64,000 bases of DNA from Comamonas sp. JUb58 (GCF_004364775.1 NZ_SOAL01000009.1:62001-126000), one strand, 5' to 3'. Shown: positions 16,173-24,906, numbered from the stretch's first letter. The notes: generated by a model not told the origin, from the sequence alone. A program made the numbers and translations.

Positions 16173-17171
16173 ATGAAAAAAGCAAACCCACCCAGCAAGC
16201 GCCGCTTGCTCGCCATGCTGCCGCTGCTGGCCGCTGCGCTGTGGCTCCCCTCGGGCCCGGCCAGCGCGCAGCCCGCCGCATCGGACAAGCCCATCCGCAT
16301 GGTCGTCCCGCTGGCCGCAGGATCGACCGTAGATGCTGTGGCCCGCGCGCTGGCCCCCGGCCTGGGCCGCATCACCGGGCACCCGGTGGTGGTCGAGAAC
16401 ATTGCCGGGGCCGGCGGCATCCCCGGCACCGCCCAGGTGGTGCGGGCGCACAAGGATGGGCTGACCCTGGGCATGATCTCGTCCAACCATGTGATCAACC
16501 CCGGCATCTACCAGACCATTCCCTACGACAGCCTGCGCGACATCACGCCGATTGCGGTGCTGGCCACCGTGCCGCTAGTGCTGGTCGCCAACGCCAAGCT
16601 GCCGGTAACGGACCTGGCCCAGCTGCGTGCCTATGCCAAGGCGCACCCCGGCACGCTCAACTACGGCTCGGCCGGCAATGGCAGCACCTTGCACCTGGCC
16701 AGCGAACTGTTGATTGCCGAGACCGGCATCGACATCAAGCATGTGCCCTACCGGGGCACCGGGCCGCTGATTACCGACCTGATGGGCGGCCAGGTGCAGG
16801 TGGCCTTTGTGTCGGTGTCGCAGGCGCTGCCGCAGATCAAGGCCGGCACCCTGCGTGCCCTTGGGCTGTCCACCACGCAGCGCTCGGCCGCGCTGCCCGA
16901 TGTGCCCACCTTGGCCGAGGCGGGCGTGCCCGGCTACAGCTTTGATGCCTGGATTGCACTGGTGGGCCCGGCCGGCCTGCCCAAGCCCATCGTCGACCAG
17001 TACGCTGCGGCCATGAAGACCGCACTGGCCTCGCCCGAGGCGCAGACCGCCATCGCCGGCCAGGGCCTGATGGTGCTGGACAAGGGGCCGGCGCAGGCAC
17101 CAGCCTTTTTCCAGGAGGAGCTGGCCAAGCACCAGAAGCTGGTCAAGCTCTCGGGCGCGAGGATCGACTGA
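16173..17171 (+). CDS. Bug-type tripartite tricarboxylate transporter receptor
   Basis: 332 residues; ATG 16173 follows CAGGAGACAACG. The signal peptide (about 1-32, ending ASAQPAA) sends it to the periplasm. The mature protein has Bug/TctC signatures: DKPIRMVVPLAAGSTVDAVAR, VVVENIAGAGG, HVPYRGTGPLITDLMGGQVQVAF and the PDVPTLAEAGVPGY segment. Such receptors bind carboxylates, often di- or tricarboxylic acids, and hand them to TctAB-type permeases, none of which is in this window. The stop overlaps the ATG of the RraA-like gene (TGATG), so they are cotranscribed. The ligand is probably the substrate or precursor used by the aconitase-family enzyme upstream. Confidence 0.93.
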   Translation: MKKANPPSKRRLLAMLPLLAAALWLPSGPASAQPAASDKPIRMVVPLAAGSTVDAVARALAPGLGRITGHPVVVENIAGAGGIPGTAQVVRAHKDGLTLGMISSNHVINPGIYQTIPYDSLRDITPIAVLATVPLVLVANAKLPVTDLAQLRAYAKAHPGTLNYGSAGNGSTLHLASELLIAETGIDIKHVPYRGTGPLITDLMGGQVQVAFVSVSQALPQIKAGTLRALGLSTTQRSAALPDVPTLAEAGVPGYSFDAWIALVGPAGLPKPIVDQYAAAMKTALASPEAQTAIAGQGLMVLDKGPAQAPAFFQEELAKHQKLVKLSGARID

Positions 17172-17686
17172 TGGCGATGGCAACGGCTCCAGCAGCCGAC
17201 GTGCCGCCGTCGCTGCCCACCCGCAGCTCCGACCTTTGCGACCAACTGGGCAGCGCCGCCCAGCTGTGCGAGGCGGCTTGGCAGTCCTATGGCGGGCGCG
17301 CATCCGCCAGCGGCCGTATCCAGACCTTGCGCTGCCACGAAGATGCCGGCCTGCTGCGCCAGACCTTGGAGACCTCCGGTGGCGGGCGCTTGCTGGTGGT
17401 CGATGCCGGGGCCTCGCTGCGGGTCGCCGTGCTGGGCGACCGCATGGCGCGCATCGCGCTGGACCACGGCTGGGCGGGCCTGCTGGTCTATGGCGCGGTG
17501 CGCGATACGGAGGTGTTGGCCCGCATGGACCTGGCGGTGTTTGCACTGGGCCGCACGCCGCTGCGGGGGACCGGCAACGGCGGCGGGGCGCTGGGGCTGG
17601 CGCTGCAGCTGGGCGGTGCCCAACTACAGCCGGGGGACTACCTGGTGATGGACCCCGACGGCGTCGTCGTGGCCCCTCAGGCCTGA
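17171..17686 (+). CDS. RraA-family protein, probable 4-hydroxy-4-methyl-2-oxoglutarate-type aldolase
   Basis: 171 residues. The RraA/HMG-aldolase core is clear: GGRLLVVDAGASLRVAVLGDRMA, then GWAGLLVYGAVRDTEVLA with the conserved Arg-Asp pair used for pyruvate and metal binding, and a C-terminal PGDYLVMDPDGVVV strand. RraA itself inhibits RNase E in enterobacteria, but many homologues are divalent-metal aldolases that split 4-hydroxy-4-methyl-2-oxoglutarate or 4-carboxy-4-hydroxy-2-oxoadipate. The catabolic neighbours favour the aldolase role. Its ATG overlaps the Bug stop by one base. Its 3' end overlaps the convergent acyl-CoA ligase gene by ten bases. Confidence 0.85.
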   Translation: MAMATAPAADVPPSLPTRSSDLCDQLGSAAQLCEAAWQSYGGRASASGRIQTLRCHEDAGLLRQTLETSGGGRLLVVDAGASLRVAVLGDRMARIALDHGWAGLLVYGAVRDTEVLARMDLAVFALGRTPLRGTGNGGGALGLALQLGGAQLQPGDYLVMDPDGVVVAPQA

Positions 17687-19194
17687 GCCTGCTCGGCCTC
17701 CAGCCGGGCCTGCAGCTCGCGCTTCATCACCTTGCCATTGGCGTTCACCGGCAGCTCATCGATGGCGATGATGCGTGCCGGCCGCTTGTAGGGCGCCAGG
17801 TGCTCGCGCAAATGCGCTTGCAAGGCATCCAGGTCCGGTGGATGGCGGGCATCCTGCACCACAAAGGCGATCACGGCCTCGTTGCCATCGGCCTCCTTCT
17901 GGCCCACGACAGCGGCGCGCTGGATGCCGGGGAAGCTGCCCAGTGCATGCTCCACCTCGCTGGGGTAGACGTTGAAGCCCGAGCGGATGATCATCTCCTT
18001 GAGGCGGCCCACGACGAAGAGCGCGCCATCGGCATGCAGCTCGCCCAGGTCGCCAGTGGCATACCAGCCGCCGTCGCGCAAGGCTGCGGCCGTGGCCTCG
18101 GGGTCACGGAAGTAGCCGGGCATCAGGCCTGTACCACGCACCCAGATCTCGCCCCGCTCGCCGGTCGGCAGTGGCCGGCCGCTGTGCGGATCGACGATCT
18201 GCAATTCCGCGCCATCGATGCAGTAGCCAGCGCTGGTGTCGCTGCGCGCCTCGTCGATGCGCGTCAGGTGCAGCGAGCCAGCGTATTCGCTCATCGCATA
18301 GCCGTGGTGCAGGGTCTGGCCAAACAGCGCCTCGACCTTGGTTTTCAGCGCCAGATCCAGCGGGCCGGCGCCGGTGTAGAGGTAGCGCAGATGCGGTGCA
18401 GCGGGTTGGCGGATGCCATGCTGCTCGCAGTACTGCAGCAGGCGCGCAAACAAGGTGGGCGGGCCTTGCAGCTGGGTGATGCCATGCTGGGCCAGCGCGT
18501 CCAGCAGGTCGGCGGGCTCGAACTGGCTGCGCATCTCCAGCGCGGCCCCCGCCGACAGCGAGGCCAGCAGCACGGTGCCCAGGCCGAAGATATGGGTCAT
18601 CGGCACAAAGGCATAGACCTTGTCATCCGGCCCCAGCCGGCGCGACTGGGCCGAGACGCGGGCAAAGTGCGCCACACCGCGCTGGCTCATCAGCACGCCC
18701 TTGGGGGTGCCGGTGGTGCCGGAGGTGAAGATGATGGCGGCCACTGGATTGCCATCCGGCTCAGGCTCGGCGCGCGCATCGGCACGCACCGCCGTATGGG
18801 CCAGGCCTGGCACGCAGGAGGGGCTGGTGCCATAGCGCTCGCCATGGGCGGCTGCGGCCTTGGAGACGCGGTCGGTGAAGTAGACCACCCGCGCATCGGC
18901 CTTGTCGGCAAAGCCGCGCACCTCGCCGGGGGCCATGCGGGCATTGACGCCGCAGGCCCAGGCGCCCACGCGGCTGCAGGCCAGCAGCAGGGCGGCATGC
19001 TCGGGGCAGTTCTCGGCGACCACCAGCACGCGGTCGCCGCTGCGTACCTGCAGCGCGCGCAGCTCCGCCTCCAGCGCATCGACCAGGCGGCCCAGGTCGG
19101 CATAGCTCAGGGTGCGATCGGGCAGGTAGATGAAGGGCCGGTCCGGGGCCTCTTGCAGCCAGCGGTCCAGAAACTGGTGAATGCGAAATTCCAT
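17677..19194 (-). CDS. AMP-binding acyl-CoA ligase
   Basis: 505 residues from ATG 19194; the frame is open further upstream, but that part overlaps the preceding Bug gene. The enzyme activates a carboxylic acid to its CoA thioester through an acyl-adenylate. The ATP/AMP motif IIFTSGTTGTPKGVLMS is near residues 155-171. The YAMSEYAG adenylate motif is in the middle, ATGDLGELHADG is the hinge region, and PVNANGKVMKRELQ carries the C-terminal catalytic Lys. It is the last gene of the minus-strand set that begins with the MaoC hydratase at 23619, lying 11 bases after the Bug gene. It probably activates the acid imported by that receptor. Convergent overlap with the RraA-like gene leaves no room for a terminator. 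Confidence 0.92.
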   Translation of the reverse strand: MEFRIHQFLDRWLQEAPDRPFIYLPDRTLSYADLGRLVDALEAELRALQVRSGDRVLVVAENCPEHAALLLACSRVGAWACGVNARMAPGEVRGFADKADARVVYFTDRVSKAAAAHGERYGTSPSCVPGLAHTAVRADARAEPEPDGNPVAAIIFTSGTTGTPKGVLMSQRGVAHFARVSAQSRRLGPDDKVYAFVPMTHIFGLGTVLLASLSAGAALEMRSQFEPADLLDALAQHGITQLQGPPTLFARLLQYCEQHGIRQPAAPHLRYLYTGAGPLDLALKTKVEALFGQTLHHGYAMSEYAGSLHLTRIDEARSDTSAGYCIDGAELQIVDPHSGRPLPTGERGEIWVRGTGLMPGYFRDPEATAAALRDGGWYATGDLGELHADGALFVVGRLKEMIIRSGFNVYPSEVEHALGSFPGIQRAAVVGQKEADGNEAVIAFVVQDARHPPDLDALQAHLREHLAPYKRPARIIAIDELPVNANGKVMKRELQARLEAEQAQA

Positions 19195-19205
19195 CTTGGG
19201 TCCTA

Positions 19206-20195
19206 TCAGTCCACCACAATGCCCTGGGTCACGGTGGACCACATCTGGCGTTCCTTGGCGGCACGTTCGCTCAGGGTCTGGGGGCTGCCCGTCCATTCGT
19301 CATAGCCCAGCTCCTTGTACTTGGCCTTCAGCTCGGGCTGGGCCAGCGCGGCGTTGATGGCCTTGTTCAGGCGCATCTGCAGCTCGGGCGACATGCCCTT
19401 GGGCCCGTAGACGGCATACCAGCCACCCACATCAAAGCCCTTGAGGCCTTCGATGCCGCTTTCGGCAAAGGTCGGCACATCGGGCAGGGCCGGGTTGCGC
19501 TGGGGCGAGGTCACGGCAATCGGGGTCACCTTCTTGCCGTGGATGTAGGTGCCGGCGGTGCTGATGATGTCCATCATCATGTTGATCTGGCCGCCCATCA
19601 CATCGGTCATCGCCGGTGCGTTGCCCCGGTAGGGCACATGGTTCAACTCGATGCCGCTGCGCTTGGCAAACAGCAGGGTGCCCAGGTGGTTGGAGCCGCC
19701 CACGCCGGCCGAGGCATAGCTGAGCTTGCCGGGGTTGGCCTTGGCATAGTCCACCAGCGCCTGCGTGGTCTTGAAGGGCTCGTTGTTGTTGGCCACCAGC
19801 ACGTTGTAGTAGCTCAGCACCGGTGCGATCGGGGTCAGGTCCTTGACCGGGTCGAACTGCATCTTGCGCATCACATTGGGGCTGATGGTGATGGTGGGGC
19901 TGGCGGCAAACCACAGGGTCAGGCCATCGGGGTTGGCGCGCGAGGTTTCGTTGCCGGCCAAGGTGGCGTTGGCGCCCGTCTTGTTGTCGACCACGACGGT
20001 GCTGCCCAGCTCCTTGGACAGCGCGATGGACAGCAGGCGTGCGCCCTGGTCCACGGGGCCGCCGGCCGAGTAGCCAACGATGAGGCGCACCGGCGCGCCC
20101 GATCCCAGGCCACCTTGGGCTTGGGCAAGGGTACAGAGGCTGAGAGCGGCGGCGGCCGTGGCGGCCAGCAGGCCGCGGCGGTGGATGAGGGTCAT
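19206..20195 (-). CDS. Bug-type tripartite tricarboxylate transporter receptor
   Basis: 329 residues from ATG 20195, preceded by AGGAGACAAGAC. The signal peptide is about 1-25 (MTLIHRRGLLAATAAAALSL onward, cleaved near AQAQ). Bug hallmarks include APVRLIVGYSAGGPVDQGAR, VVVDNKTGAN, LNHVPYRGNAPAMTDVMGGQINMM and the LPDVPTFAESGIEG segment. It lies between a thiolase and an acyl-CoA ligase, which suggests that the imported carboxylate is activated by the ligase and finally cleaved by the thiolase. No membrane permease partner is nearby. Confidence 0.92.
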   Translation of the reverse strand: MTLIHRRGLLAATAAAALSLCTLAQAQGGLGSGAPVRLIVGYSAGGPVDQGARLLSIALSKELGSTVVVDNKTGANATLAGNETSRANPDGLTLWFAASPTITISPNVMRKMQFDPVKDLTPIAPVLSYYNVLVANNNEPFKTTQALVDYAKANPGKLSYASAGVGGSNHLGTLLFAKRSGIELNHVPYRGNAPAMTDVMGGQINMMMDIISTAGTYIHGKKVTPIAVTSPQRNPALPDVPTFAESGIEGLKGFDVGGWYAVYGPKGMSPELQMRLNKAINAALAQPELKAKYKELGYDEWTGSPQTLSERAAKERQMWSTVTQGIVVD

Positions 20196-20239
20196 GTCTT
20201 GTCTCCTGGTTTTTGTAAGCGGTGGGGGCGGGCGGGCGC

Positions 20240-21436
20240 TCAGTAGCGCTCGAACACGGCGGCAATGCCCTGGCCGCCGCCGATGCACATGGTCTCCAGG
20301 CCATAGCGGCCCTTGCGGCGGTCCAGCTCATGCAGCAAGGTGGCCAGGATGCGCACGCCGGTGGCACCAATCGGGTGGCCCAGCGAGATGCCCGAGCCGT
20401 TCACATTCAGGCGCTCGGCATCGTTCCATTCCAGGCCCTGCAGGACAGCAAGCACCTGGCAGGCAAAGGCCTCGTTGATTTCGACCAGGTCCATGTCGTT
20501 CATCGTCAGGCCCAGCTTGCCCAGCAGCTTCTTGACGGCGGGCACCGGGCCAATGCCCATGCGCGAGGGCTCGCAGCCGGCAGCAGCCCAGCCGACCAGG
20601 CTGGCCATCGGCGTCAGGCCCAGCTCCTGGAGCTTGTCTTCGGCAACGATCAGGCAGGCGGCCGAGGCATCGTTTTGCTGGCTGGCATTGCCGGCGCTGA
20701 CGGTGCCGCCCTTCATCAAGGCGCGCAGCTTGCCCAGCGAATCCATCGTGGCATCGGCGCGGAAGCCTTCGTCGCGGCTGAACAGGGTGGCCTCGCCTTT
20801 TTTCTGCGGCACGCTGACGGGCACCACCTCGGCATCAAAGCGGCCGGCCTGCCAGGCGGCGGCGGCGCGCTGGTGGCTGCGCAGCGCAAAGGCGTCGGCC
20901 TCTTCGCGGCTGATGCCGTAGTCGCGTGCCAGGTTCTCGGCGGTCTCGATCATGCCGGAGATGACGCCAAAGCGTTCCACCGGTTGCGAGCGCTCGCGGC
21001 CCCGGTCCAGGCGGTCATACATGGTGACGCTGCCAGCGCGCTTGCCCCAGCGCATATCGGTGGTGTAGTACTCGATATTGCTCATGCTCTCCACACCGCC
21101 AGCGATCACCACATCGGCGGCGCCGCTTTGCACCATCATGCAGGCGGTGACCACGGCTTGCAGGCCGCCACCGCAGCGGCGGTCAAGCTGCATGCCCGGC
21201 ACTTCCACCGGCAGGCCGGCCTGCAGCGCGGCCCAGCGGCCCACGCAAGGCGTTTCGCTGCTGGCATAGGACTGGGCAAACACCACATCGTCGATGCGGC
21301 TGGGGTCGATGCCACTGCGCTCGACCACGGCACGCACGGTGGTGGCTGCCAGGTCCTCGACCGAGACGGGGCGCAGGCTGCCCCCGTAGGTGCCCACCGG
21401 GGTTCGCAAAGGGGTGACGATGGCGGCTTTACGCAT
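20240..21436 (-). CDS. acetyl-CoA acyltransferase (thiolase)
   Basis: 398 residues. It cleaves a 3-oxoacyl-CoA with CoA to acetyl-CoA (or propionyl-CoA) and a shortened acyl-CoA. All thiolase catalytic elements are present: Cys88 in LDRRCGGGLQA, the NEAFACQVLA segment, the GISLGHPIGATG His loop and the C-terminal CIGGGQG with the second Cys. This contrasts with the thiolase-like protein at 7242-8435. The start ATG 21436 has AGAGAAAG upstream. It lies 24 bases after the CoA-transferase gene and 44 bases before the Bug gene. It probably performs the last beta-oxidation step for this gene set. Confidence 0.94.
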   Translation of the reverse strand: MRKAAIVTPLRTPVGTYGGSLRPVSVEDLAATTVRAVVERSGIDPSRIDDVVFAQSYASSETPCVGRWAALQAGLPVEVPGMQLDRRCGGGLQAVVTACMMVQSGAADVVIAGGVESMSNIEYYTTDMRWGKRAGSVTMYDRLDRGRERSQPVERFGVISGMIETAENLARDYGISREEADAFALRSHQRAAAAWQAGRFDAEVVPVSVPQKKGEATLFSRDEGFRADATMDSLGKLRALMKGGTVSAGNASQQNDASAACLIVAEDKLQELGLTPMASLVGWAAAGCEPSRMGIGPVPAVKKLLGKLGLTMNDMDLVEINEAFACQVLAVLQGLEWNDAERLNVNGSGISLGHPIGATGVRILATLLHELDRRKGRYGLETMCIGGGQGIAAVFERY

Positions 21437-21460
21437 GGCTTTCTCTCCAGAAAAAAGGGG

Positions 21461-22729
21461 TCAATTCAGCTGCTGGCGCGCTTGGGCCGCCAGCAGGTCT
21501 CGGTGTTCAGGTGCGGCAATGGCCAGCATGGCGCGCAGGCGCTGGCCCAGGCTCAGGCCGCGCAGGTCGGCGATGCCGTGTTCGGTGACGATCAGGCCGG
21601 CATCGGCACGCGGTGTGGAGACCGGGCCGGACAGCTGCGCGACGATGCGCGACTGGCCTCTGGCGGTGGAGGGCAGCGCCACAATCGGCAGACCGCCATC
21701 GCAGGCGGCAGCGGCACGCAAAAAGTCCATCGCGCCGCCGACCGCGCCCAGGTACTGGCCTGCCACCACCTCGGCATTGATCTGGCCCGTCAGATCGACC
21801 TCGATCGCCGAGTTGATGGCGGTGAGCTTCTGGGTCTGGCCCAGCACCCGGGCGTTGTGGGTGTAGTCGGTGCCGGCAATGCGCAGTGCAGGGTTGTTAT
21901 GCGCCCAGCGCCGGGTGCGGGCACTGCCCATCAACAGGCCGGTGACGCTGGTGCCCGCATCGATGCCCTTGCGCGCATTGGTGATGACGCCGGCGTCGAC
22001 CAGGTCGGCCACGCGGTCGCCGATGGTGCCGCTGTGTACGCCCAGATCGCGGTGGCCTTGCAGCGCCTGCAGCACGGCATCGGGCAGGTTGCCAATGCCC
22101 AGCTGCAAGGTGGCGCCGTCTTCCACGCGGCTGGCGATCAGCTGCGCAATCGCCTCTTCTGCGGGGCCAATCTTGCCGGCGGGCACATCGACCACGGCCT
22201 GGTCGCTCTGCACCCAGGCATTCACATTGGCCAGGCGCAGGCTGGCGCCCGCCACCCAGGGCACATCGGCGTTGACCTCGGCGATCACGCAGCGCGCATG
22301 GCGCATGGCGGTGACCAGGTAGTCATGGGCCAGGCCCAGGCTGCAGTCGCCATCGGCATTGGGCGGTGATACCTGGACGAACACCACATCGACGGGGATG
22401 CGGCGGCTGGCGATCAGCTGCGGAATCTGCGAGTAATGGCAGGGAATCGGATCGAGCACACCGGCCATGCCGAGCGTGCGGTGCGAGCCACCGGCGGCAT
22501 AGCCGCGCATATCGATGGCATCGGCATGCGCGGGTTGCAGGGTGTTGGCGCCGCCAATGCCCAGAAACACGCTGGTGCGCGCAAAGCGCTGGCGCTGGGC
22601 CACATAGGCCTGGATCAGCGACAGCGGCTCGGCGGCCGACTGGCCCCAGACGATGCTGTCGCCAGCACGGATGAACTGCGCCAGGTCCAGGTCTGCCAGC
22701 GCTATCTGCCGGCCTTGGGCCATGCTCAT
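21461..22729 (-). CDS. acetyl-CoA hydrolase/transferase-family protein with altered active-site motif
   Basis: 422 residues. ATG 22729 is chosen because it overlaps the stop of the MaoC gene by four bases (ATGA). The family moves CoA between acetyl/propionyl-CoA and an acceptor acid through a glutamyl thioester. Family elements are present: QLGIGNLPDAVLQAL near 209-223, GVITNARK, then YLGAVGGAMDFLRAA and the VTEHGIADLRGLSL C-terminal region. At the place where 4-hydroxybutyrate CoA-transferases carry HTE, this protein reads VHSGTIGD, with Gly234 at the expected Glu. The reaction is therefore uncertain; it may belong to a subclade with different chemistry. It lies between MaoC hydratase and thiolase genes. 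Confidence 0.85.
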   Translation of the reverse strand: MSMAQGRQIALADLDLAQFIRAGDSIVWGQSAAEPLSLIQAYVAQRQRFARTSVFLGIGGANTLQPAHADAIDMRGYAAGGSHRTLGMAGVLDPIPCHYSQIPQLIASRRIPVDVVFVQVSPPNADGDCSLGLAHDYLVTAMRHARCVIAEVNADVPWVAGASLRLANVNAWVQSDQAVVDVPAGKIGPAEEAIAQLIASRVEDGATLQLGIGNLPDAVLQALQGHRDLGVHSGTIGDRVADLVDAGVITNARKGIDAGTSVTGLLMGSARTRRWAHNNPALRIAGTDYTHNARVLGQTQKLTAINSAIEVDLTGQINAEVVAGQYLGAVGGAMDFLRAAAACDGGLPIVALPSTARGQSRIVAQLSGPVSTPRADAGLIVTEHGIADLRGLSLGQRLRAMLAIAAPEHRDLLAAQARQQLN

Positions 22730-23619
22730 GGCTGGGCGGCAGCCAAGCTGGCATTGCCATGGCTGAGCACGACAATGCCGCGCTCGACCACCAGCGCACG
22801 GAACTGCAGCGCATCGCCTTCCTGCCAGACCTCGGTGCGCAAGGTCTCGCCCGGAAACACCGGCGACGAGAAGCGCGCATGCATGCTGCGCAGCAGGCTG
22901 GCATCGCCATTGCAAGCAGTCATCACCAGCGCATGGCAGACCATGCCGTAGGTGGCCAGGCCGTGCAGGATGGGCTTGTCAAAGCCAGCGGCTTGCGCCA
23001 CCTGCGGGTCGGCATGCAGGGGGTTGTAGTCGCCCATCAGGCGGTAGAGCAGGGCGGCCTCGGGGCGGATAGTGTGGGTATAGGTCCAGCGCGGTGCCGT
23101 ATCGGGCGTGGGCGCCAGTGCCGGCAGCGAGGCATCGCTGGGCTGGCCGCCCAGCGCTTCGCTGTAGCCGCCATCGCCGCGGCAGAAGGTGACCTGCTCC
23201 AAGGTGGCATAGCGCGTGCCGTCTTCGCCTTCCAGGCTGCGCTCGCTGACCACAATCGCGCCCTTGCCCGCGCCCTTGTCGATGACGCGCGTAACCCGCG
23301 TCTTGCCCACCACCTTGGCCCCCACCGGCAGCGGCTGGTGGATGGTGGTGCGCTGCTCGCCATGCACCAGCTTGACCCAGTCAATCCCCGTATCCGCCTC
23401 CTTGGCCCAAAAGCCCGGATAGCCCAGCACCGAGCTCATCGTCGGCAGCGCCTGCAGCGGCTGCGCCATGCCCTCGTAGACCAGCGGCAGATTGCGGGTA
23501 TCGAGCGGATCATTGCCCACCCCCAGACTCAGCGCATACAGCATCGTGTCGCGCTGCGAATAATCCTGGTGCACCGGCGCAAACGGCCGGGCCTTGAGTT
23601 GCTGGTAGTTGATGGTCAT
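22726..23619 (-). CDS. MaoC-family (R)-specific enoyl-CoA hydratase
   Basis: 297 residues from ATG 23619. It has the double-hotdog layout of hydratase 2: an N-terminal MaoC-like domain (about 10-150) that supports substrate binding, and a C-terminal catalytic domain with the motif YRLMGDYNPLHADP, in which Asp197 and His202 act as the catalytic pair. It would hydrate a 2-enoyl-CoA to the (R)-3-hydroxyacyl-CoA, matching the SDR dehydrogenase gene upstream, which resembles the partner domain in peroxisomal multifunctional enzyme 2. Its stop overlaps the CoA-transferase start. The 290-base gap upstream holds a palindromic repeat, so it may have its own promoter. Confidence 0.92.
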   Translation of the reverse strand: MTINYQQLKARPFAPVHQDYSQRDTMLYALSLGVGNDPLDTRNLPLVYEGMAQPLQALPTMSSVLGYPGFWAKEADTGIDWVKLVHGEQRTTIHQPLPVGAKVVGKTRVTRVIDKGAGKGAIVVSERSLEGEDGTRYATLEQVTFCRGDGGYSEALGGQPSDASLPALAPTPDTAPRWTYTHTIRPEAALLYRLMGDYNPLHADPQVAQAAGFDKPILHGLATYGMVCHALVMTACNGDASLLRSMHARFSSPVFPGETLRTEVWQEGDALQFRALVVERGIVVLSHGNASLAAAQP

Positions 23620-23847
23620 GGTTGTTGTCTCTGGGGTTGTTGTTGTGCGGCGTAGTGCACTGTGTGTTGGATGTTTTGCGAGGCCACCGGGGGACCTCCT
23701 TGAAACGGTCAGAGCACACCCATCGAGCTTCGTTGTTCGAGCATCAACACGCCCACTGTGCACTGCGCGTAAAAACTGGCGCTACCGTACTAACAGGCAC
23801 CGACGAAGGGCCTAGCCGGCCGCGCCGCCCCGCCCGGAGGGTGCCGT

Positions 23848-23895
23848 CCCCCTTCCCACGCGAAGCGTGAGAGAAGGGGGAAGCCGCGCAGCGGC
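23848..23895. repeat. double-hairpin intergenic repeat
   Basis: First hairpin: CCCCCTTCCCACGC (23848-23861) against GCGTGAGAGAAGGGGG (23865-23880), with a GAA loop and a small internal bulge. Second hairpin: GCCGC-GCA-GCGGC (23883-23895). The form matches the short palindromic repeats common between genes in Comamonadaceae, an assignment made from memory and not searched. It sits 15 bases past the SDR stop and could act as its mRNA end. The rest of 23620-23847 shows no gene. Confidence 0.6.
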
Positions 23896-23910
23896 TCAGG
23901 GGGATGCCTC

Positions 23911-24825
23911 TTAAACCGGATCCCAGCTAAACACCTCGCCCGACCGCTCCATCGGCACAAACGAAGATTTCAGCGCCGGCATCGCATGCGAGGCGATGTC
24001 CTCAGGCGTCCAGCCTTCGCCCTGGTGCACCGAGCGCAGGGGACGCGGTTGGCTCATCAGGAAGATCTCGTTATTGCGCACCGCAAACACCTGGGCGTTG
24101 ACGTCCTTGGCCTGCTCGCTCAGCAGGTAGACGGCCAGCGGCGCGATCTTGTTGGGGGTCATCTGCTTGAGCTTGTCCACACGGGCCTGCTGCTCGGGCG
24201 TGTCGGTGGGGATGGAGCCGATCATGCGGCTCCAGGCAAAGGGCGAGATGCAGTTGCTGCGCACATTGAACTTGGCCATGTCCAGCGCAATGCTCTTGGA
24301 CAGCGCGACGATGCCCAGCTTGGCGGCCGAGTAGTTGGCCTGGCCAAAGTTGCCGATCAGGCCGGAGGTGCTGGTCATGTGCACCATGGCGCCGCTCTCC
24401 TGCTCCTTGAAGTGGTTGGCCGCAGCGCGCGCCACGTAGTAGCTGCCGTAGAGGTGGACCTTGATGACGGCGTCCCACTCGTCCACGCTCATCTTGTGGA
24501 AGAAGCGGTCCCGCAGGATGCCGGCGTTGTTGACGATGCCGTCGAGCTTGCCAAAGCTGTCGAGCGCGCACTGCACGATCTTGGCGGCGGCATTGGCATC
24601 CGAGACGCTGTCGGTATTGGCGACGGCTTCACCGCCGGCGGCCTTGATCTCGTTGACGACCTTTTGCGCGGGGCCGTCGTCATGGCCTTCACCGGTGGTG
24701 GAGGTGCCGATGTCGTTGACGACGACCTTGGCGCCTTCCTTGGCCATGGCCAGGGCCATATCACGGCCGATGCCACCGCCAGAACCGGTGACGATAACGA
24801 CTTTGCCTTCGAGCATGGTGGACAT
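23911..24825 (-). CDS. SDR-family 3-hydroxyacyl-CoA dehydrogenase
   Basis: 304 residues from ATG 24825, preceded by AAGGAAAAGCAG. It is a short-chain dehydrogenase: cofactor motif TGSGGGIG (13-20), NNAG near 99-102, catalytic Ser near 152-154, Tyr165 and Lys169 (YSAAK). The sequence is of the type fused to hydratase 2 in peroxisomal multifunctional enzyme 2 (KVVVNDIG after the first fold unit, ILRDRFFHKMS). It would oxidise an (R)-3-hydroxyacyl-CoA with NAD. The next gene in the same direction is a MaoC hydratase, giving the matching pair as separate proteins. An extended C-terminus (about 245-304) exceeds the minimal SDR length. It diverges from the FAS1-like hydratase gene. Confidence 0.92.
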   Translation of the reverse strand: MSTMLEGKVVIVTGSGGGIGRDMALAMAKEGAKVVVNDIGTSTTGEGHDDGPAQKVVNEIKAAGGEAVANTDSVSDANAAAKIVQCALDSFGKLDGIVNNAGILRDRFFHKMSVDEWDAVIKVHLYGSYYVARAAANHFKEQESGAMVHMTSTSGLIGNFGQANYSAAKLGIVALSKSIALDMAKFNVRSNCISPFAWSRMIGSIPTDTPEQQARVDKLKQMTPNKIAPLAVYLLSEQAKDVNAQVFAVRNNEIFLMSQPRPLRSVHQGEGWTPEDIASHAMPALKSSFVPMERSGEVFSWDPV

Positions 24826-24883
24826 GTCTGCTTTTCCTTGGAGCTGTGTGTAGATGAATACCACCAGCATGCCGTCCATGAAG

Positions 24884-24906
24884 CGCATTGCCAATTCGCA
24901 AATGCG
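24884..24906. promoter_or_regulatory. dyad in divergent promoter region (possible operator)
   Basis: CGCATT-N11-AATGCG gives perfect six-base arms, with extra TTGC/GCAA symmetry inside, in the 212-base gap between the divergent SDR and FAS1-like hydratase genes. It is placed to control both directions; the binding protein is unknown. Confidence 0.4.

Noticed and set aside
13832-16507. 891-codon minus frame opposite the aconitase-family gene
   Set aside because: His/Gly/Arg-rich antisense product; the plus strand encodes conserved Fe-S ligands.
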